64,000 nucleotides of DNA, taken from Phycisphaerales bacterium. Lineage in GTDB: Bacteria > Planctomycetota > Phycisphaerae > Phycisphaerales > UBA1924. The position numbers and the translations under genes are program-made. Every line of letters begins with the position of its first letter. The first letter of the stretch is position 1. The stretch is from contig JADLCM010000053.1 in assembly GCA_020847175.1 (NCBI GenBank), forward strand, positions 1-64,000. The letters are read 5' to 3'. A model generated the notes under the pieces. That model made no database searches. It saw only the letters and a list, made by a program, of their open reading frames with translations, and was not told the DNA's origin. Below are positions 8,355 through 17,637 of the stretch, piece by piece.

Positions 8355-9398
8355 ATGACGATCCTCGTCACCGGCGGCGCCGGGTACATCGGTTCGCACG
8401 CGGTGCAGCGCCTGCTGCGCGACGGGCATGACGTGGTCGCCATCGACACGCTCTTTCGCGGGCACGCCCGCGCGATGCACCTGCTGGCCCGGGCCTTCCC
8501 CGGGCGGCTCACCTTCATCCACGCCGACGTGGCCGACCGCGCACTCGTCGAAGGCATCCTGCGGGCGCGAGGCATCCGCGATGTGCTTCACTTCGCGGCG
8601 ATGGCCTACGTGGGCGAGAGCGTGGAGGAGCCCCTGCGCTACTACCGGAACAACACCCTCGCGAGCCTCGCCCTCATCGAAGCCTGCGACCGCGCCCAAG
8701 TAGAGCGCCTGGTGTTCTCCTCCACGGCCGCGACCTACGGCGAGCCCGACGCCTCGCGCATCCCCATCCGCGAAGACTGCCCGCAGCACCCGATCAACCC
8801 GTACGGCGCCAGCAAGCTCGCCGTCGAGCGCATGCTCGCCGACTGGTGCGCCTCCCGGGCCCGCGCCGGCCGCCCGGTCGCGGTCGCGTGCCTCCGGTAC
8901 TTCAACGTCGCCGGGAGCGATGCCTCGGGCCTGCTGGGCGAGGACCACCACCCGGAGACGCACCTGGTCCCCCTCGTGCTGCAGGCCGCCGTGGGCGTGC
9001 GCGAGGCGATCACGATCTTCGGCGCGGACTACCCCACCCCCGACGGCACGTGCGTGCGCGACTACATCCATGTCGAGGATCTCGTGGAGGCCCACATCCG
9101 CGTGCTCGGGGCGCTCCGTCCGGGGGAGTGGCGGGCGTACAACCTCGGCACCGGGCGCGGGGCAAGCGTCCGCGAGGTGATCGACGCCTGCCGTCGGGCG
9201 ACCGGGCGGGAGATCACCGAACGGGCGGGGGCGCGCAGACCCGGCGACCCGCCGGAACTCACGGCGGACCCCGGCGCGATCGCGCGCGACCTCGGATGGA
9301 AGGCGAGGGTCACGAGCATTGAGGACATGGCCGCGAGTGCCTGGCGCTGGATGCTCGCGCACCCGCGCGGGTACGACGATGGGGCGGGGGGCGCGTGA
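8355..9398 (+). CDS. galE: UDP-glucose 4-epimerase
   Basis: GalE interconverts UDP-glucose and UDP-galactose (or the N-acetyl forms), supplying sugars for envelope polysaccharide. The 347-residue SDR protein has the NAD motif TGGAGYIG (6-13), Ser122-Ser123-Thr124, and the catalytic pair Tyr150/Lys154 in PYGASK. RYFNVAGSD and the C-terminal YNLGTGRG motif are typical of GalE rather than of dTDP-glucose dehydratases. It starts 20 bases after lgt, and its stop codon shares GTGA with the start of the next gene, so translation of that gene is coupled to it. Preference for UDP-Glc over UDP-GlcNAc cannot be read from this alone. Confidence 0.92.
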   Translation: MTILVTGGAGYIGSHAVQRLLRDGHDVVAIDTLFRGHARAMHLLARAFPGRLTFIHADVADRALVEGILRARGIRDVLHFAAMAYVGESVEEPLRYYRNNTLASLALIEACDRAQVERLVFSSTAATYGEPDASRIPIREDCPQHPINPYGASKLAVERMLADWCASRARAGRPVAVACLRYFNVAGSDASGLLGEDHHPETHLVPLVLQAAVGVREAITIFGADYPTPDGTCVRDYIHVEDLVEAHIRVLGALRPGEWRAYNLGTGRGASVREVIDACRRATGREITERAGARRPGDPPELTADPGAIARDLGWKARVTSIEDMAASAWRWMLAHPRGYDDGAGGA

Positions 9399-10312
9399 AC
9401 TTCCTGCTGAGCCCCTATCTCCTCACCACGCGCGAGGCCCCTGCGATGGCGGCCCTCCTGCTCGGCGAGCGCATCGTCACGCTCCGCCCGGCGCCGCAGC
9501 GCCACGCCGACGCGGGAGATCTCCGCCACGCCGCCCGGATCAGCCCCTCCTACCTCGGCCTCATGGAGTCGTGGCGCTGGTCCATGCCCCTCTGGACCCA
9601 AGGTCTCATCGCGCCGCAGTGGGCCGGGGCAGACCCGGCGGACTCTGTGGCGCGGGCCGCCGCCGAGATCGAGGCGGACGATGACCTCGCCCCGCTCCGG
9701 GAGTTCATGCACACGGACCTCTTCGATCGCCCCGGCGAGCTTCTCGAACGCATCGCCCGCGACATCCTCAAGGGCGGCCCCGATCCCGGTCTCACGATCC
9801 CCGTGCACGCGGGCCTGGACACGTTCGGGGCGGACCACGGCCTCGTGGTCGCGCGGGCCTCGGCCTCGTCGCTCGCTCAGCGGGCCGAGGAACGCCTCAT
9901 GGAGCCTCTCACGCGGGTGGTCGTTCCGATCCTGACCCAGGCCTCTGCCGAGGCCATCCTTGCGGCGCGCGCCCTGCTCGGCCCCCGCCTGTGCGCCTTG
10001 CGGGGGGCGATGCTGGAGGGCGGCGGCGCCCTGGCCGACGCGGCGGGCTCCTACGCCCGGGACTTTGAAGCATCCCTCGCCGCGATCCGCGAGGCCACCC
10101 CCCGCGACGAAGTGCGTGTGACGCACGGCGCCGCATCGCTGACCCTCGTGCGCCTCCCGCGCGCCGCGGTGGCCCGCTCCAGCCTCGAGGCCGCGGGGGC
10201 GCGCATGCCCCGCGCACCCCTGAGCGTGGCGCCCGCTCCGGCCGGGTCCGCGCCCGCCCGGCGTGAAGCATCCGACGTGCTTTCGCTGGTGGTCCGCGTG
10301 CTCGGGAGATAG
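9395..10312 (+). CDS. Unknown protein translationally coupled to galE
   Basis: This 305-residue protein starts at GTG 9395, overlapping the galE stop codon as GTGA, so it is probably made together with GalE. I recognise no domain. It is helical and rich in Ala, Arg and acidic residues. Notable segments are a Trp-rich patch (MESWRWSMPLW, about 50-60) and a helix-rich middle. The tail, from about 270, is rich in Ala, Pro and Arg. There is no signal peptide and no clear membrane segment, so it is probably cytosolic. Coupling to galE hints at sugar or envelope metabolism, but that is context only. Confidence 0.65.
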   Translation: MNFLLSPYLLTTREAPAMAALLLGERIVTLRPAPQRHADAGDLRHAARISPSYLGLMESWRWSMPLWTQGLIAPQWAGADPADSVARAAAEIEADDDLAPLREFMHTDLFDRPGELLERIARDILKGGPDPGLTIPVHAGLDTFGADHGLVVARASASSLAQRAEERLMEPLTRVVVPILTQASAEAILAARALLGPRLCALRGAMLEGGGALADAAGSYARDFEASLAAIREATPRDEVRVTHGAASLTLVRLPRAAVARSSLEAAGARMPRAPLSVAPAPAGSAPARREASDVLSLVVRVLGR

Positions 10313-10361
10313 CGGCACGCGCGCCCGGCGGGCCCGCCCCGGTTCCTATCGAGCCCTCCGC

Positions 10362-10367
10362 TACCAT
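10362..10367 (+). promoter_or_regulatory. Candidate -10 upstream of the hydrolase/ATP-grasp fusion gene
   Basis: TACCAT lies seven bases before the ATG at 10375, which has no Shine-Dalgarno sequence. It is consistent with a leaderless or nearly leaderless mRNA. Confidence 0.3.
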
Positions 10368-10374
10368 CGCAGCC

Positions 10375-12873
10375 ATGCGCCGTCGCGCAATCACATCCTG
10401 GCTGCGCCGGCGCGGCTGGGCGCTCTACCTCGCGCTCGTACTCGCCTCAACGCTGGTGCAGTGGGTCAGGCGCGACGGGGCGCCGCGCGCCCGCGCCGAC
10501 GACCCTTCCGTGAAGTTCATCGACATGCCCCTCATGACCAGCGCCGGCCCGGTCGCCGGGCGGAGCATGCGCGTGGCATACCGGGTGTGGCGCGCGCGGC
10601 AGCGCGGGGCCGGCCTTGGTCCAGGCGCGAGCGCCCCGGCGGAATGGCCGGTCCTGCTCATTCACGGCTCACCGGGGGATGCCGGGAACTTTGAGAAGCT
10701 CGCGCCCCTGCTCCAGGCCGCCGGGCGGGACATCGTGGCCCTTGACCTGCCCGGATTCGGCCGCAGCGATCGCGACGTGCCCGACTACTCGATCCTCGCG
10801 CACGCGCGTGCCGCCCTGGCCCTGATGGACGGCCTCGGGCTTGACCGTGTCCACGTTGTCGGGTGGTCGAACGGGGGGGGCGTCGCTCTGCACCTCGCCG
10901 ATCTCGCCCCCGCGCGCGTCGAGTCGATCACGCTCATGGCCGCGATCGGCGACCAGAGCGTGGAGGGCTCGGGGAGCTACGCCTTCGAGCATGGGAAGTA
11001 CGCCTTCGGCTACGGGGCGCTCGTCATCGCACCCCGGCTTGTGCCGCACTTCGGCCTCTACCCTTCGGGCAGCGCCCGCGCGTTCATCCGCAACTTCTGG
11101 GACACCGACCAGCGTCCCCTCCGCGGCATCATGCTGGGCTTGCGCGTGCCGACGATGATTCTGCATGGACGCAATGACTTTCTCGTCGCGCCCCGGGCCG
11201 CGGAACTTCACCACAGGCTCATCCCCGGCTCGCGCCTGGTCATGACCGACGCCGATCACTTCTTCCCCTTCCTCCACGAGCGCCTCGCGGCGGACGAACT
11301 CGGGACGTTCTTCGGTCTCGTGGAGCGTGACCTGCCCATCGCCGGGTCGTTTGACCTCGCGCCGCGCGAGCCTCGCACGGGTCTCGCCGGGGCGATCGAC
11401 CGGGGCCTCGCCTGGCTCGGGTGGCGCCAGTGGCCCCTTCTGCTCGCGATGGTCGCCGGCGCATGCCTCGCCTTGCGCGCGGGCGGGCGAGCCATCGCGG
11501 CCTGCGCCGTCGCATCCGGGTCGATTGACATCGCAGTCGCGTGCCTGGGCGTGGTCGCAGCGGGCGCATGGACGCAGCGCCACGCGGACGGGGCGGGCTT
11601 GCGTCGGCGGCTGGTGAGGCCCGCGGGGCTCGCCATCGGATTCGTTCTCCTGCGCATTCTCGCGGGGCTCACCGCCTGGCCCTGGTTCGAGCGGTTTGGA
11701 GCACCAGGGCTGGCGGCGGGGCTCGCGGTTCTGCTGCTTGTCGGATACGTGATGCCGCGCGTGTGGACCTGGGAGTCGCGCCAGAGACTCAAGGCCGCGG
11801 TCGCGCGGGTCCGGCACCATGAGTTCTGGCCGGCCAAGGTCTTCTACGCCCCGCTCGTGCCCTGGCTCGGGGTTCTCGCCGTCCGCCATCGCGGGGCGAT
11901 GGTCTTCACGTGCGCCAACCCGGGCATCGAGGCCGGGGGGGGCATGGTGGGCGAGAGCAAGCACGCGATCATGCAGGGGCTTGGCGCTGACCCGGCTCTG
12001 CTCCCCACCCTGCTCGTGCCCGGGTCACCGAGCCCGCGCGCCCGCGCCGACGCCGCCTGGGAGGCCGCCTGTTCTGACCCGCGCCTCGGCGGGCTGCCGG
12101 TCATCCTGAAGCCCGACAATGCCCAGCGCGGGTTCAACGTGCGGCTCGCGCGATCTCGCGACGACTTCGAGCGGTATTTCGAGGGGTACCAGCGCGACGT
12201 CGTCGTGCAGAAGTACCACCCCGGCCCGCACGAGATCGGGGTGCTCTGGGTGCGCCGGCGGCAGCCCGAGGCCGGGCGCGAGGGCTTCATCTTCGCGGTG
12301 ACGCGGAAGGAGTTCAGTTTCATCGAGGGGGACGGCCGGCGCACGTTGCGCCGCCTCATTCTCGCCCATCCGCGCTACCGCTGCCAGGCGGATGTCTTCT
12401 TCACGCGATTCCGCGATCGCCTGCGCTCGGTGCCGGGTGCGGGAGAGCGCATCCGCCTTGCGGAGGCCGGCAATCACGCCCAGGGCACACTCTTCCGCGA
12501 CGGGGCCGACCTGGTCTCACCGGCCTTCGAGGCCCGCATCGACGCCATCGCGAGCGGCTTCCGGGGCCGCGGAGGAGCTGGGTTTGACTTCGGTCGCTTT
12601 GACGTGCGATACGAGAACGAAACCGCCCTCCGCGCCGGCGAAGGCCTCGGCATCGTCGAGCTCAACGGCACGCTCAGCGAGGCGACCAACCTCTACGACC
12701 CCAGCCGCTCTCTTCTCTGGGCTTACTCCATCCTCTTCCGGCAGTGGGGGCACCTCTACCGCGTCGGCGCAGCCCGGCGCGACCAGGGCGTTGCCCCGCT
12801 TTCAATCCGTGACGTACTGCGCATGTCACGGGAGTATTACCGCGACCGCCCGGGATCGTCGGTCTCCGACTGA
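10375..12873 (+). CDS. Alpha/beta hydrolase - membrane - ATP-grasp fusion protein
   Basis: The 832-residue protein has three parts. After an N-terminal membrane segment (about 14-30) comes an alpha/beta hydrolase (92-320) with HGSPGD (97-102), nucleophile elbow GWSNGG (Ser165), Asp268 in GRND and His295 in DADH, a full catalytic triad. A hydrophobic region (about 354-460) then holds roughly three to five membrane spans. The last part (about 510-830) looks like an ATP-grasp ligase: VILKPDNAQRG (576-586), VVQKYHPGPHEIGV, and a late acidic GIVELNG segment of the Mg-ATP binding type. The two catalytic halves would be joined by the membrane. Substrates are unknown. A hydrolase and a carboxylate-amine ligase acting on one envelope compound is an inference. 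Confidence 0.75.
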   Translation: MRRRAITSWLRRRGWALYLALVLASTLVQWVRRDGAPRARADDPSVKFIDMPLMTSAGPVAGRSMRVAYRVWRARQRGAGLGPGASAPAEWPVLLIHGSPGDAGNFEKLAPLLQAAGRDIVALDLPGFGRSDRDVPDYSILAHARAALALMDGLGLDRVHVVGWSNGGGVALHLADLAPARVESITLMAAIGDQSVEGSGSYAFEHGKYAFGYGALVIAPRLVPHFGLYPSGSARAFIRNFWDTDQRPLRGIMLGLRVPTMILHGRNDFLVAPRAAELHHRLIPGSRLVMTDADHFFPFLHERLAADELGTFFGLVERDLPIAGSFDLAPREPRTGLAGAIDRGLAWLGWRQWPLLLAMVAGACLALRAGGRAIAACAVASGSIDIAVACLGVVAAGAWTQRHADGAGLRRRLVRPAGLAIGFVLLRILAGLTAWPWFERFGAPGLAAGLAVLLLVGYVMPRVWTWESRQRLKAAVARVRHHEFWPAKVFYAPLVPWLGVLAVRHRGAMVFTCANPGIEAGGGMVGESKHAIMQGLGADPALLPTLLVPGSPSPRARADAAWEAACSDPRLGGLPVILKPDNAQRGFNVRLARSRDDFERYFEGYQRDVVVQKYHPGPHEIGVLWVRRRQPEAGREGFIFAVTRKEFSFIEGDGRRTLRRLILAHPRYRCQADVFFTRFRDRLRSVPGAGERIRLAEAGNHAQGTLFRDGADLVSPAFEARIDAIASGFRGRGGAGFDFGRFDVRYENETALRAGEGLGIVELNGTLSEATNLYDPSRSLLWAYSILFRQWGHLYRVGAARRDQGVAPLSIRDVLRMSREYYRDRPGSSVSD

Positions 12874-12920
12874 GAAGCAGGCGCGCACGCCCGCCGGCCC
12901 ACGAGATCGCTCCGCCCGGC

Positions 12921-14378
12921 TCACAGGCGCGATGCCGCCACGCTCGCCAGCGTGCTGCGTTCGCTCTTGGCGAGCGTGACATGCCCCACGATGTTGAGCC
13001 CCTTGAGGCGTTCCACGGTGTAGGAGAGCCCGTTGGAACTTGAATCGAGGTAGGGGTTGTCGATCTGGCCGATGTCCCCGGTGAGCACGAGTTTCGTGCC
13101 CTCTCCCACCCGGCTGACGATCGTCTTCACCTCGTGGGGCGTCAGGTTCTGGGCTTCGTCCACCACCATGAACTGGTGCGGGATGCTCCGGCCCCGGATG
13201 TACGTCAGCGGCTCGAGCACGAGCCGTCCGTCGGCCATCAGCTTGTCGATGCGCTGCTCCGCGGTGTGCCCTTCGGCGCCCTGCTGCGGCCCGGCCCGCG
13301 TCGAGAGCAGGTACCCCAGGTTGTCGAAGATCGGCTGCATCCACGCGGTGAGTTTCTCGTCCTTGTCTCCGGGCAGGTACCCGATGTCGCGCCCCAGGGG
13401 CATGATGGGGCGGGCGACGAGGAGCTTGTCGTAGCGTTCCTCGTTGAAGACCTTGGTCATGCCCGCCGCGATCGCAAGCAGGGTCTTGCCGGTGCCCGCG
13501 CTGCCCAGGAGCGTGACGAGCTGGATCGAATCGTCGAGCAGCAGGTCCAGGGCCATGGTCTGCTGCACGTTGCGCGCAAGCAGGCCGAACACCGGCTTCC
13601 GCTGCGGGTGAACCGGGATGAGGTGGCTGGTGTCGGCGAGCCGGCGCCCGAGCCCGCTGTGGGCTTCGTCCTGCGCATCGCGCAGCATCACGAACTCGTT
13701 GGGCACCACGTCGCGGGTGTAGCTTGACCCGTCCTCGTGGCGCACCACCAGCGCCTCCTCGATGCGATCGAGGGCCAGCATCTTCTCGGCGTAGAGCTCG
13801 TCGATCAGGTCGCCGGACACCTCGACCGTCTCGTACCCCACGTGCAGGCGGTCGGCATCAACTTTCTGATTCTCGAAGTCCTCGGTCGTGATTCCCAGCG
13901 AGTCGCTCTTGATCCGCGCCGAGAGGTCCTTTGACACGAACACCGCCGGCAGCCCCTGCCGGTGCAGGTCATACGCGACCGCGATGATCTTGTTGTCGTT
14001 GCTCGCCTCTTCGATCGCGCTCGGCCGGTCATACTCCGAGATGTCGATCCGCACCGTGCCGGTCCGGCCCTCCGGCCCCGCGGCGAACTTGAAGCCCGCC
14101 TCCGCCCACGGCACACCCTGCACCAGGCTCCCCACCGTGCGAAGTTTGTCCAGGTGCCGGATTGCCGCCCGCGCGTTGCGCCCGATGTCATCCTCACGGC
14201 GCTTGAGCTTGTCAAGCTCCTCGATCACCGGGAAGGGCACGATGACCCAGTGTTCCTTGAACACGAACAGCGCATCGGGGTTGTGCAGGAGCACGTTCGT
14301 GTCGAGCACGAAGTGACGCACCTCTTCGGGGGCGACGGGCCGCTTGACAGGCTCTTCCATGCGCTTCTGACTCTCCAT
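12921..14378 (-). CDS. PIN domain - PhoH-type ATPase
   Basis: The protein joins an N-terminal PIN RNase-like domain to a PhoH ATPase, the arrangement called PhoH2 or YlaK-type, implicated in ATP-dependent RNA unwinding and cleavage. In the 485 residues counted from ATG 14378, PIN acidic residues begin with VLDTN (24-28) and continue through EELDKLK. Walker A is GSAGTGKT (292-299) and Walker B is VVDEAQ (405-410), followed by the PhoH motif NLTPHEVKTI. An in-frame ATG at 14417 would add 13 residues, and neither start has a strong ribosome binding site. It is convergent with the upstream fusion gene (47-base gap). It acts in the cytoplasm, and no phosphate regulation is implied by the name. Confidence 0.9.
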   Translation of the reverse strand: MESQKRMEEPVKRPVAPEEVRHFVLDTNVLLHNPDALFVFKEHWVIVPFPVIEELDKLKRREDDIGRNARAAIRHLDKLRTVGSLVQGVPWAEAGFKFAAGPEGRTGTVRIDISEYDRPSAIEEASNDNKIIAVAYDLHRQGLPAVFVSKDLSARIKSDSLGITTEDFENQKVDADRLHVGYETVEVSGDLIDELYAEKMLALDRIEEALVVRHEDGSSYTRDVVPNEFVMLRDAQDEAHSGLGRRLADTSHLIPVHPQRKPVFGLLARNVQQTMALDLLLDDSIQLVTLLGSAGTGKTLLAIAAGMTKVFNEERYDKLLVARPIMPLGRDIGYLPGDKDEKLTAWMQPIFDNLGYLLSTRAGPQQGAEGHTAEQRIDKLMADGRLVLEPLTYIRGRSIPHQFMVVDEAQNLTPHEVKTIVSRVGEGTKLVLTGDIGQIDNPYLDSSSNGLSYTVERLKGLNIVGHVTLAKSERSTLASVAASRL

Positions 14379-14434
14379 GCCCCACAGGCCCGGCCAGCAT
14401 ACGGCAACCCGGCGCATCCCGCGAATCCCACCGC

Positions 14435-15616
14435 TCAGTACGCGTTCAGTTTGCGCACAAACCCCGGCGCACGCGGGTCCACATCGGCCAGGGCCCGTGC
14501 GATCCGCGCCCCCGCCCGGCCGTCTCCGTACGGGTGCGCCGTGCCTCGCCCGCCCCGCGTGCGAGCCTCGTCAACGCCGCGCGCGACGGCTTCGGGCGAG
14601 GGCTGGGGCACATCCGCCACGTTGTCACCCCGCTCGCGCCCGGCCTGCCGGTCGCCCACGTTGACGACTCCGAGGCCGAGGGCCGCGGCCTCGATGAGCC
14701 CCGCCGACGAGTTGCCCACCAGCACCCCCCCGGCGCCCGCGAGCCGCTTCAGCAGGCCGACGAACCGCGCCCGGGGCAGGTGCTCCAGGTGCCGCACTCC
14801 CGCGCTCTCGATCGCGCGCACGATGCCGGGCCGCCCCGGATCGAAGTTCGGCGCGAGCGCCAGCACCCGGATGCCGCGCAGCCCGGCGAGCACCGCCGCC
14901 GCGCCCGCTTCCTCCTCCTCCGCATGGCGTCCTACCGGGTGCATCAGGAACACGGCCTCGGGCGCGCCCAGCTCCCGGTAAGCCCCTTCTTCCAGCGCGC
15001 CGAATCCCTCCAGCTCATCAATCGCGGGCGAGCCCGTCACCCGGACCCGCGCTCCGGGTTCGCCCATGCGGCGCAGGCGCTCGCCCGACGACTCCGTCGC
15101 CGCCAGGTGAAGGTGCGCCAGTTTGCTCACCGCGTGCCTGATCGCATCGTCGCTCACGCCTTCCGCCCGATCGCCGCCGTGAACGTGCGCAACCGCGCGG
15201 CCCCCGATGCTCGCCGCGCACGCCGCGGCCAGCGCCTCGATCCGATCCCCCAGCACCACGACCCAGTCGGGATCATGGGCCTCGAACGACCGACCGAACC
15301 GCGCGATGCCCGTCCCGATCGCCTGCACATCCGCGGCCCGGCCCGTCCGGCCCGCGACCTGCATGGGCACGGAGTCCGCGATCTCGAAGTCCTTCTTCAC
15401 ATCTCGAAACGTCAGCGCCGGCTGCACCAGGTGCGAGCCCGCCGCGATCACGAGCAGGCGCAGGTCCGCCTGCGCCTGTACCGCCCGCATCATCGGGCGA
15501 AGCAGGCCGTAGTCCGCGCGCGACCCCGTGACGACGGCCACCCGGCGCGCCCTCGGCTCCTCGCGCTCGGCGCCCGGGCGCACCGAAGGCTCGCCATCCC
15601 AGCCGTCGCCGATCAT
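14435..15616 (-). CDS. neuC: UDP-N-acetylglucosamine 2-epimerase, hydrolysing (NeuC type)
   Basis: It likely converts UDP-GlcNAc (or a modified form) to free N-acetylmannosamine-type sugar and UDP, the step before a nonulosonic acid synthase. The 393 residues contain GSRADYG (31-37), HVHGGDRAEG with the catalytic acid/base residues, LGDRIEALAAA, and VGNSSAGLIEA near the C-terminus, all hallmarks of the WecB/NeuC family. The first 25 residues before RRVAVVTGSRADYG are extra and disordered-looking. It overlaps the neuB stop by ATGA, so the pair is translationally coupled, which supports the NeuC role over WecB. No cytidylyltransferase (neuA) is in the window. Confidence 0.88.
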   Translation of the reverse strand: MIGDGWDGEPSVRPGAEREEPRARRVAVVTGSRADYGLLRPMMRAVQAQADLRLLVIAAGSHLVQPALTFRDVKKDFEIADSVPMQVAGRTGRAADVQAIGTGIARFGRSFEAHDPDWVVVLGDRIEALAAACAASIGGRAVAHVHGGDRAEGVSDDAIRHAVSKLAHLHLAATESSGERLRRMGEPGARVRVTGSPAIDELEGFGALEEGAYRELGAPEAVFLMHPVGRHAEEEEAGAAAVLAGLRGIRVLALAPNFDPGRPGIVRAIESAGVRHLEHLPRARFVGLLKRLAGAGGVLVGNSSAGLIEAAALGLGVVNVGDRQAGRERGDNVADVPQPSPEAVARGVDEARTRGGRGTAHPYGDGRAGARIARALADVDPRAPGFVRKLNAY

Positions 15617-16686
15617 GCGTCATCTCCCTCGTGCCCGACCTGCGGCGCGCTGCCCGAGGTGACATCTCCCTCTCGGATCAGCGTGCCCCGCGCCACATCG
15701 CGCGCCCAGCGCCCGCTGAGGAGCGATGCGAGGCGCTCCGGGGCCAGGCCGGTGCCCGGCCTCATGCACGTGAGATCGCCCGCCTGAACCGCCTCGCCCG
15801 CGCGGACATCGCGCCCGGTCGCGAGCGACTGCCGCGAGACCCGGCGCACGGCCTCTTCGCGTTCGAGCACGACCTTTGTGCGCGCGCCGAGCATGGCGTG
15901 CGCCCGCCGGGCCAGGCGCACGTACTCCGCCAGGCCGGCCTCATCGACGCTCGCCGCGTGGTCCGGCCCGCGCGCCCGCCGATTGTGGGTCAGATGCTTC
16001 TCCAAGATCGTCGCCCCGGCCGCCACGGCCAGCGCGCCCGTGTCCGGGGCTTCGGTGTGGTCGCTGTAGCCCACCGGCGCATCGGTCATGGCCGCGAGGG
16101 CCGCGATCCCCCCGAGCGATGCCTCCTCCTCGCGCGCCGGGTAGTCGCTCACGCATTGCAGCAGCGCCAGCCTTCCACGGCAGGCGCCGAGCCACGCCAG
16201 GGCCCGCGCCACTTCCTCCATGCGCGCTGCGCCCGTGCTCACGATCAGGGGTCTGCCCGTGCCCGCGAGGGCGCCGAGCAGGGGCAGGTTGATGAGGTCC
16301 GGCGAGGCGGTCTTGAAGGCATCCCACGCAAGCCGCGCCGCGGCAGGGACCAGTTCGGCCGAGAACACGGTCACGATGGCGTGCAGGCCCAGTTCGTGCG
16401 CCAGCGACACCACGCGCTCCATGTCGCTCATGGACAGTTCGAGCCGGCGCAGCATCGCGCGGGGGTCGGTTTCGCCCGCCCTGGCCTGGTAGGGCGCGAG
16501 TTCGCTGTCGCGGCTCATCAGCCGGTCCGTCTCAAAGCACTGGAGCTTTACCGCGCTCGCCCCGGCCCGGGCCGCCGCATGGGTCATCTCCAGGGCGCGC
16601 GCTGCCGATCCGTCGTGGTTCACGCCCAGTTCGGCGATGACGTAGGGGGGTGAGAAACGGGTGATCTCGGTGCTTCCGATCCGCAT
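15613..16686 (-). CDS. neuB: N-acetylneuraminate/legionaminate synthase (NeuB family)
   Basis: The enzyme condenses PEP with a six-carbon N-acetyl sugar to make a nine-carbon nonulosonic acid. I place the start at ATG 16686, because a near-perfect GAGGTGAT ribosome binding site lies eight bases upstream. The frame also allows starts at 16695 and 16698. The 357 residues hold the NeuB barrel, with VIAELGVNHDGS, AVKLQCFETDRL, LQCVSDYPA, GYSDHT and ILEKHLTHNRRARGPDHAAS, then a C-terminal SAF (antifreeze-like) domain (about 275-340). Next to neuC, the product is a sialic-, legionaminic- or pseudaminic-type sugar, probably for surface glycans. Which one cannot be told from sequence alone. Confidence 0.9.
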   Translation of the reverse strand: MRIGSTEITRFSPPYVIAELGVNHDGSAARALEMTHAAARAGASAVKLQCFETDRLMSRDSELAPYQARAGETDPRAMLRRLELSMSDMERVVSLAHELGLHAIVTVFSAELVPAAARLAWDAFKTASPDLINLPLLGALAGTGRPLIVSTGAARMEEVARALAWLGACRGRLALLQCVSDYPAREEEASLGGIAALAAMTDAPVGYSDHTEAPDTGALAVAAGATILEKHLTHNRRARGPDHAASVDEAGLAEYVRLARRAHAMLGARTKVVLEREEAVRRVSRQSLATGRDVRAGEAVQAGDLTCMRPGTGLAPERLASLLSGRWARDVARGTLIREGDVTSGSAPQVGHEGDDA

Positions 16687-16696
16687 ACGGCCCATC

Positions 16697-16757
16697 ACCT
16701 CAAACCTTCACGACCTCACACCCTCACGACTTCACGATCTCACGATCTCACGATCTC
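16697..16757. repeat. Degenerate 8-bp tandem repeat between lpxC and neuB
   Basis: The gap between the lpxC stop and the neuB start contains repeats of the unit CTCACGAT. Exact or near-exact copies run through 16731-16754, with more decayed relatives (TTCACGAC, CTCACAC, TTCACGAC) back to about 16705. The innermost edge touches the neuB ribosome binding site, so copy-number changes could alter spacing or mRNA structure there. Confidence 0.7.
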
Positions 16758-16773
16758 GCAACCCCGTCCCTCA

Positions 16774-17637
16774 TCACCCCGCCCCCGCGAGCGCCCGCGC
16801 CATCCGATGGTTCAGTGCGTGTCCGCTCCGGCGCGCCACGATGTCGCACTGGATCGGCCCCGCGAGGGCGAGGTCGCCGACCAGGTCGAGCAGTTTGTGC
16901 CGCGCCGGCTCATCGTCATACCGAAGTTCGTTGTCGATGGGGCCAAACCGCCCCAGCACGAGCATGTCTCCGGGTTCGAGGTGCCCGAAGAGCCCGGCGC
17001 CGAGCATCTGGCGTGCATCCTCCTCCAGGCAGAACGTCCGCGCGGGGGCCACCTCGCGGGCGAACGTGTCCGGCCCCGGGCCGGTCCACGCCGCGCTCTG
17101 CGCCGGGATCGCCGGGTGTGCGCCGTAGTCCAGTTCATACCTGTACGAGCAGCCGGGGGTGCTGCGCGGGGTCGCCATGATCTCCGCCTCGCCGTCGCGA
17201 ACCCGCACTTCGTTCCGCAGCGTGACGGGCGTCAGGTCGGCCCCCTCCTCGCGCCCCATTGCGCGAAGCTGCGCCGCGAAGATGCCCGCGGACCCATCGA
17301 AGATGGGCATCTCCGGCCCGTCCACCTCGATCTCCGCATCGGTGATGCCCATGCCCGCGAGCGCCGCAAGCACATGCTCGGTGACGCTCACCCGCGCGTC
17401 GCCCGCTTCCAGCGTCGTGCAGCGGGCCGGCGCATGCGTGAAGACGGGGTGCACCGGCGCGTTCGAGAGCGCCGCGATGTGCGCCGGAATCTCCGGCCGC
17501 CCCGCCAGGTCCACGCGCCGGAACCGCACCCCGGCGCCGAACTCAGCCGGGCGAATCGCGAAGCTGGTGGGGCGCCCGCCGAACAGCGACACGCCCCGTC
17601 CGGCGATCGGTCCGCGCGGGCGCGCCCGGCGCATCAT
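16774..17637 (-). CDS. lpxC: UDP-3-O-acyl-N-acetylglucosamine deacetylase
   Basis: LpxC is the zinc-dependent, committed step of lipid A synthesis. The 287 residues show the zinc-site motifs TEHVLAAL (first His ligand) and [16 protein letters not shown] (second His and Asp), and the catalytic-base motif [20 protein letters not shown] is the conserved substrate-passage segment. Length is slightly below the E. coli enzyme (305). It overlaps the lpxD stop by ATGA and lies in the order skp-lpxD-lpxC on one strand, so it should be co-expressed with LpxD. Its presence implies a lipid A-containing outer membrane. Confidence 0.95.
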   Translation of the reverse strand: MMRRARPRGPIAGRGVSLFGGRPTSFAIRPAEFGAGVRFRRVDLAGRPEIPAHIAALSNAPVHPVFTHAPARCTTLEAGDARVSVTEHVLAALAGMGITDAEIEVDGPEMPIFDGSAGIFAAQLRAMGREEGADLTPVTLRNEVRVRDGEAEIMATPRSTPGCSYRYELDYGAHPAIPAQSAAWTGPGPDTFAREVAPARTFCLEEDARQMLGAGLFGHLEPGDMLVLGRFGPIDNELRYDDEPARHKLLDLVGDLALAGPIQCDIVARRSGHALNHRMARALAGAG

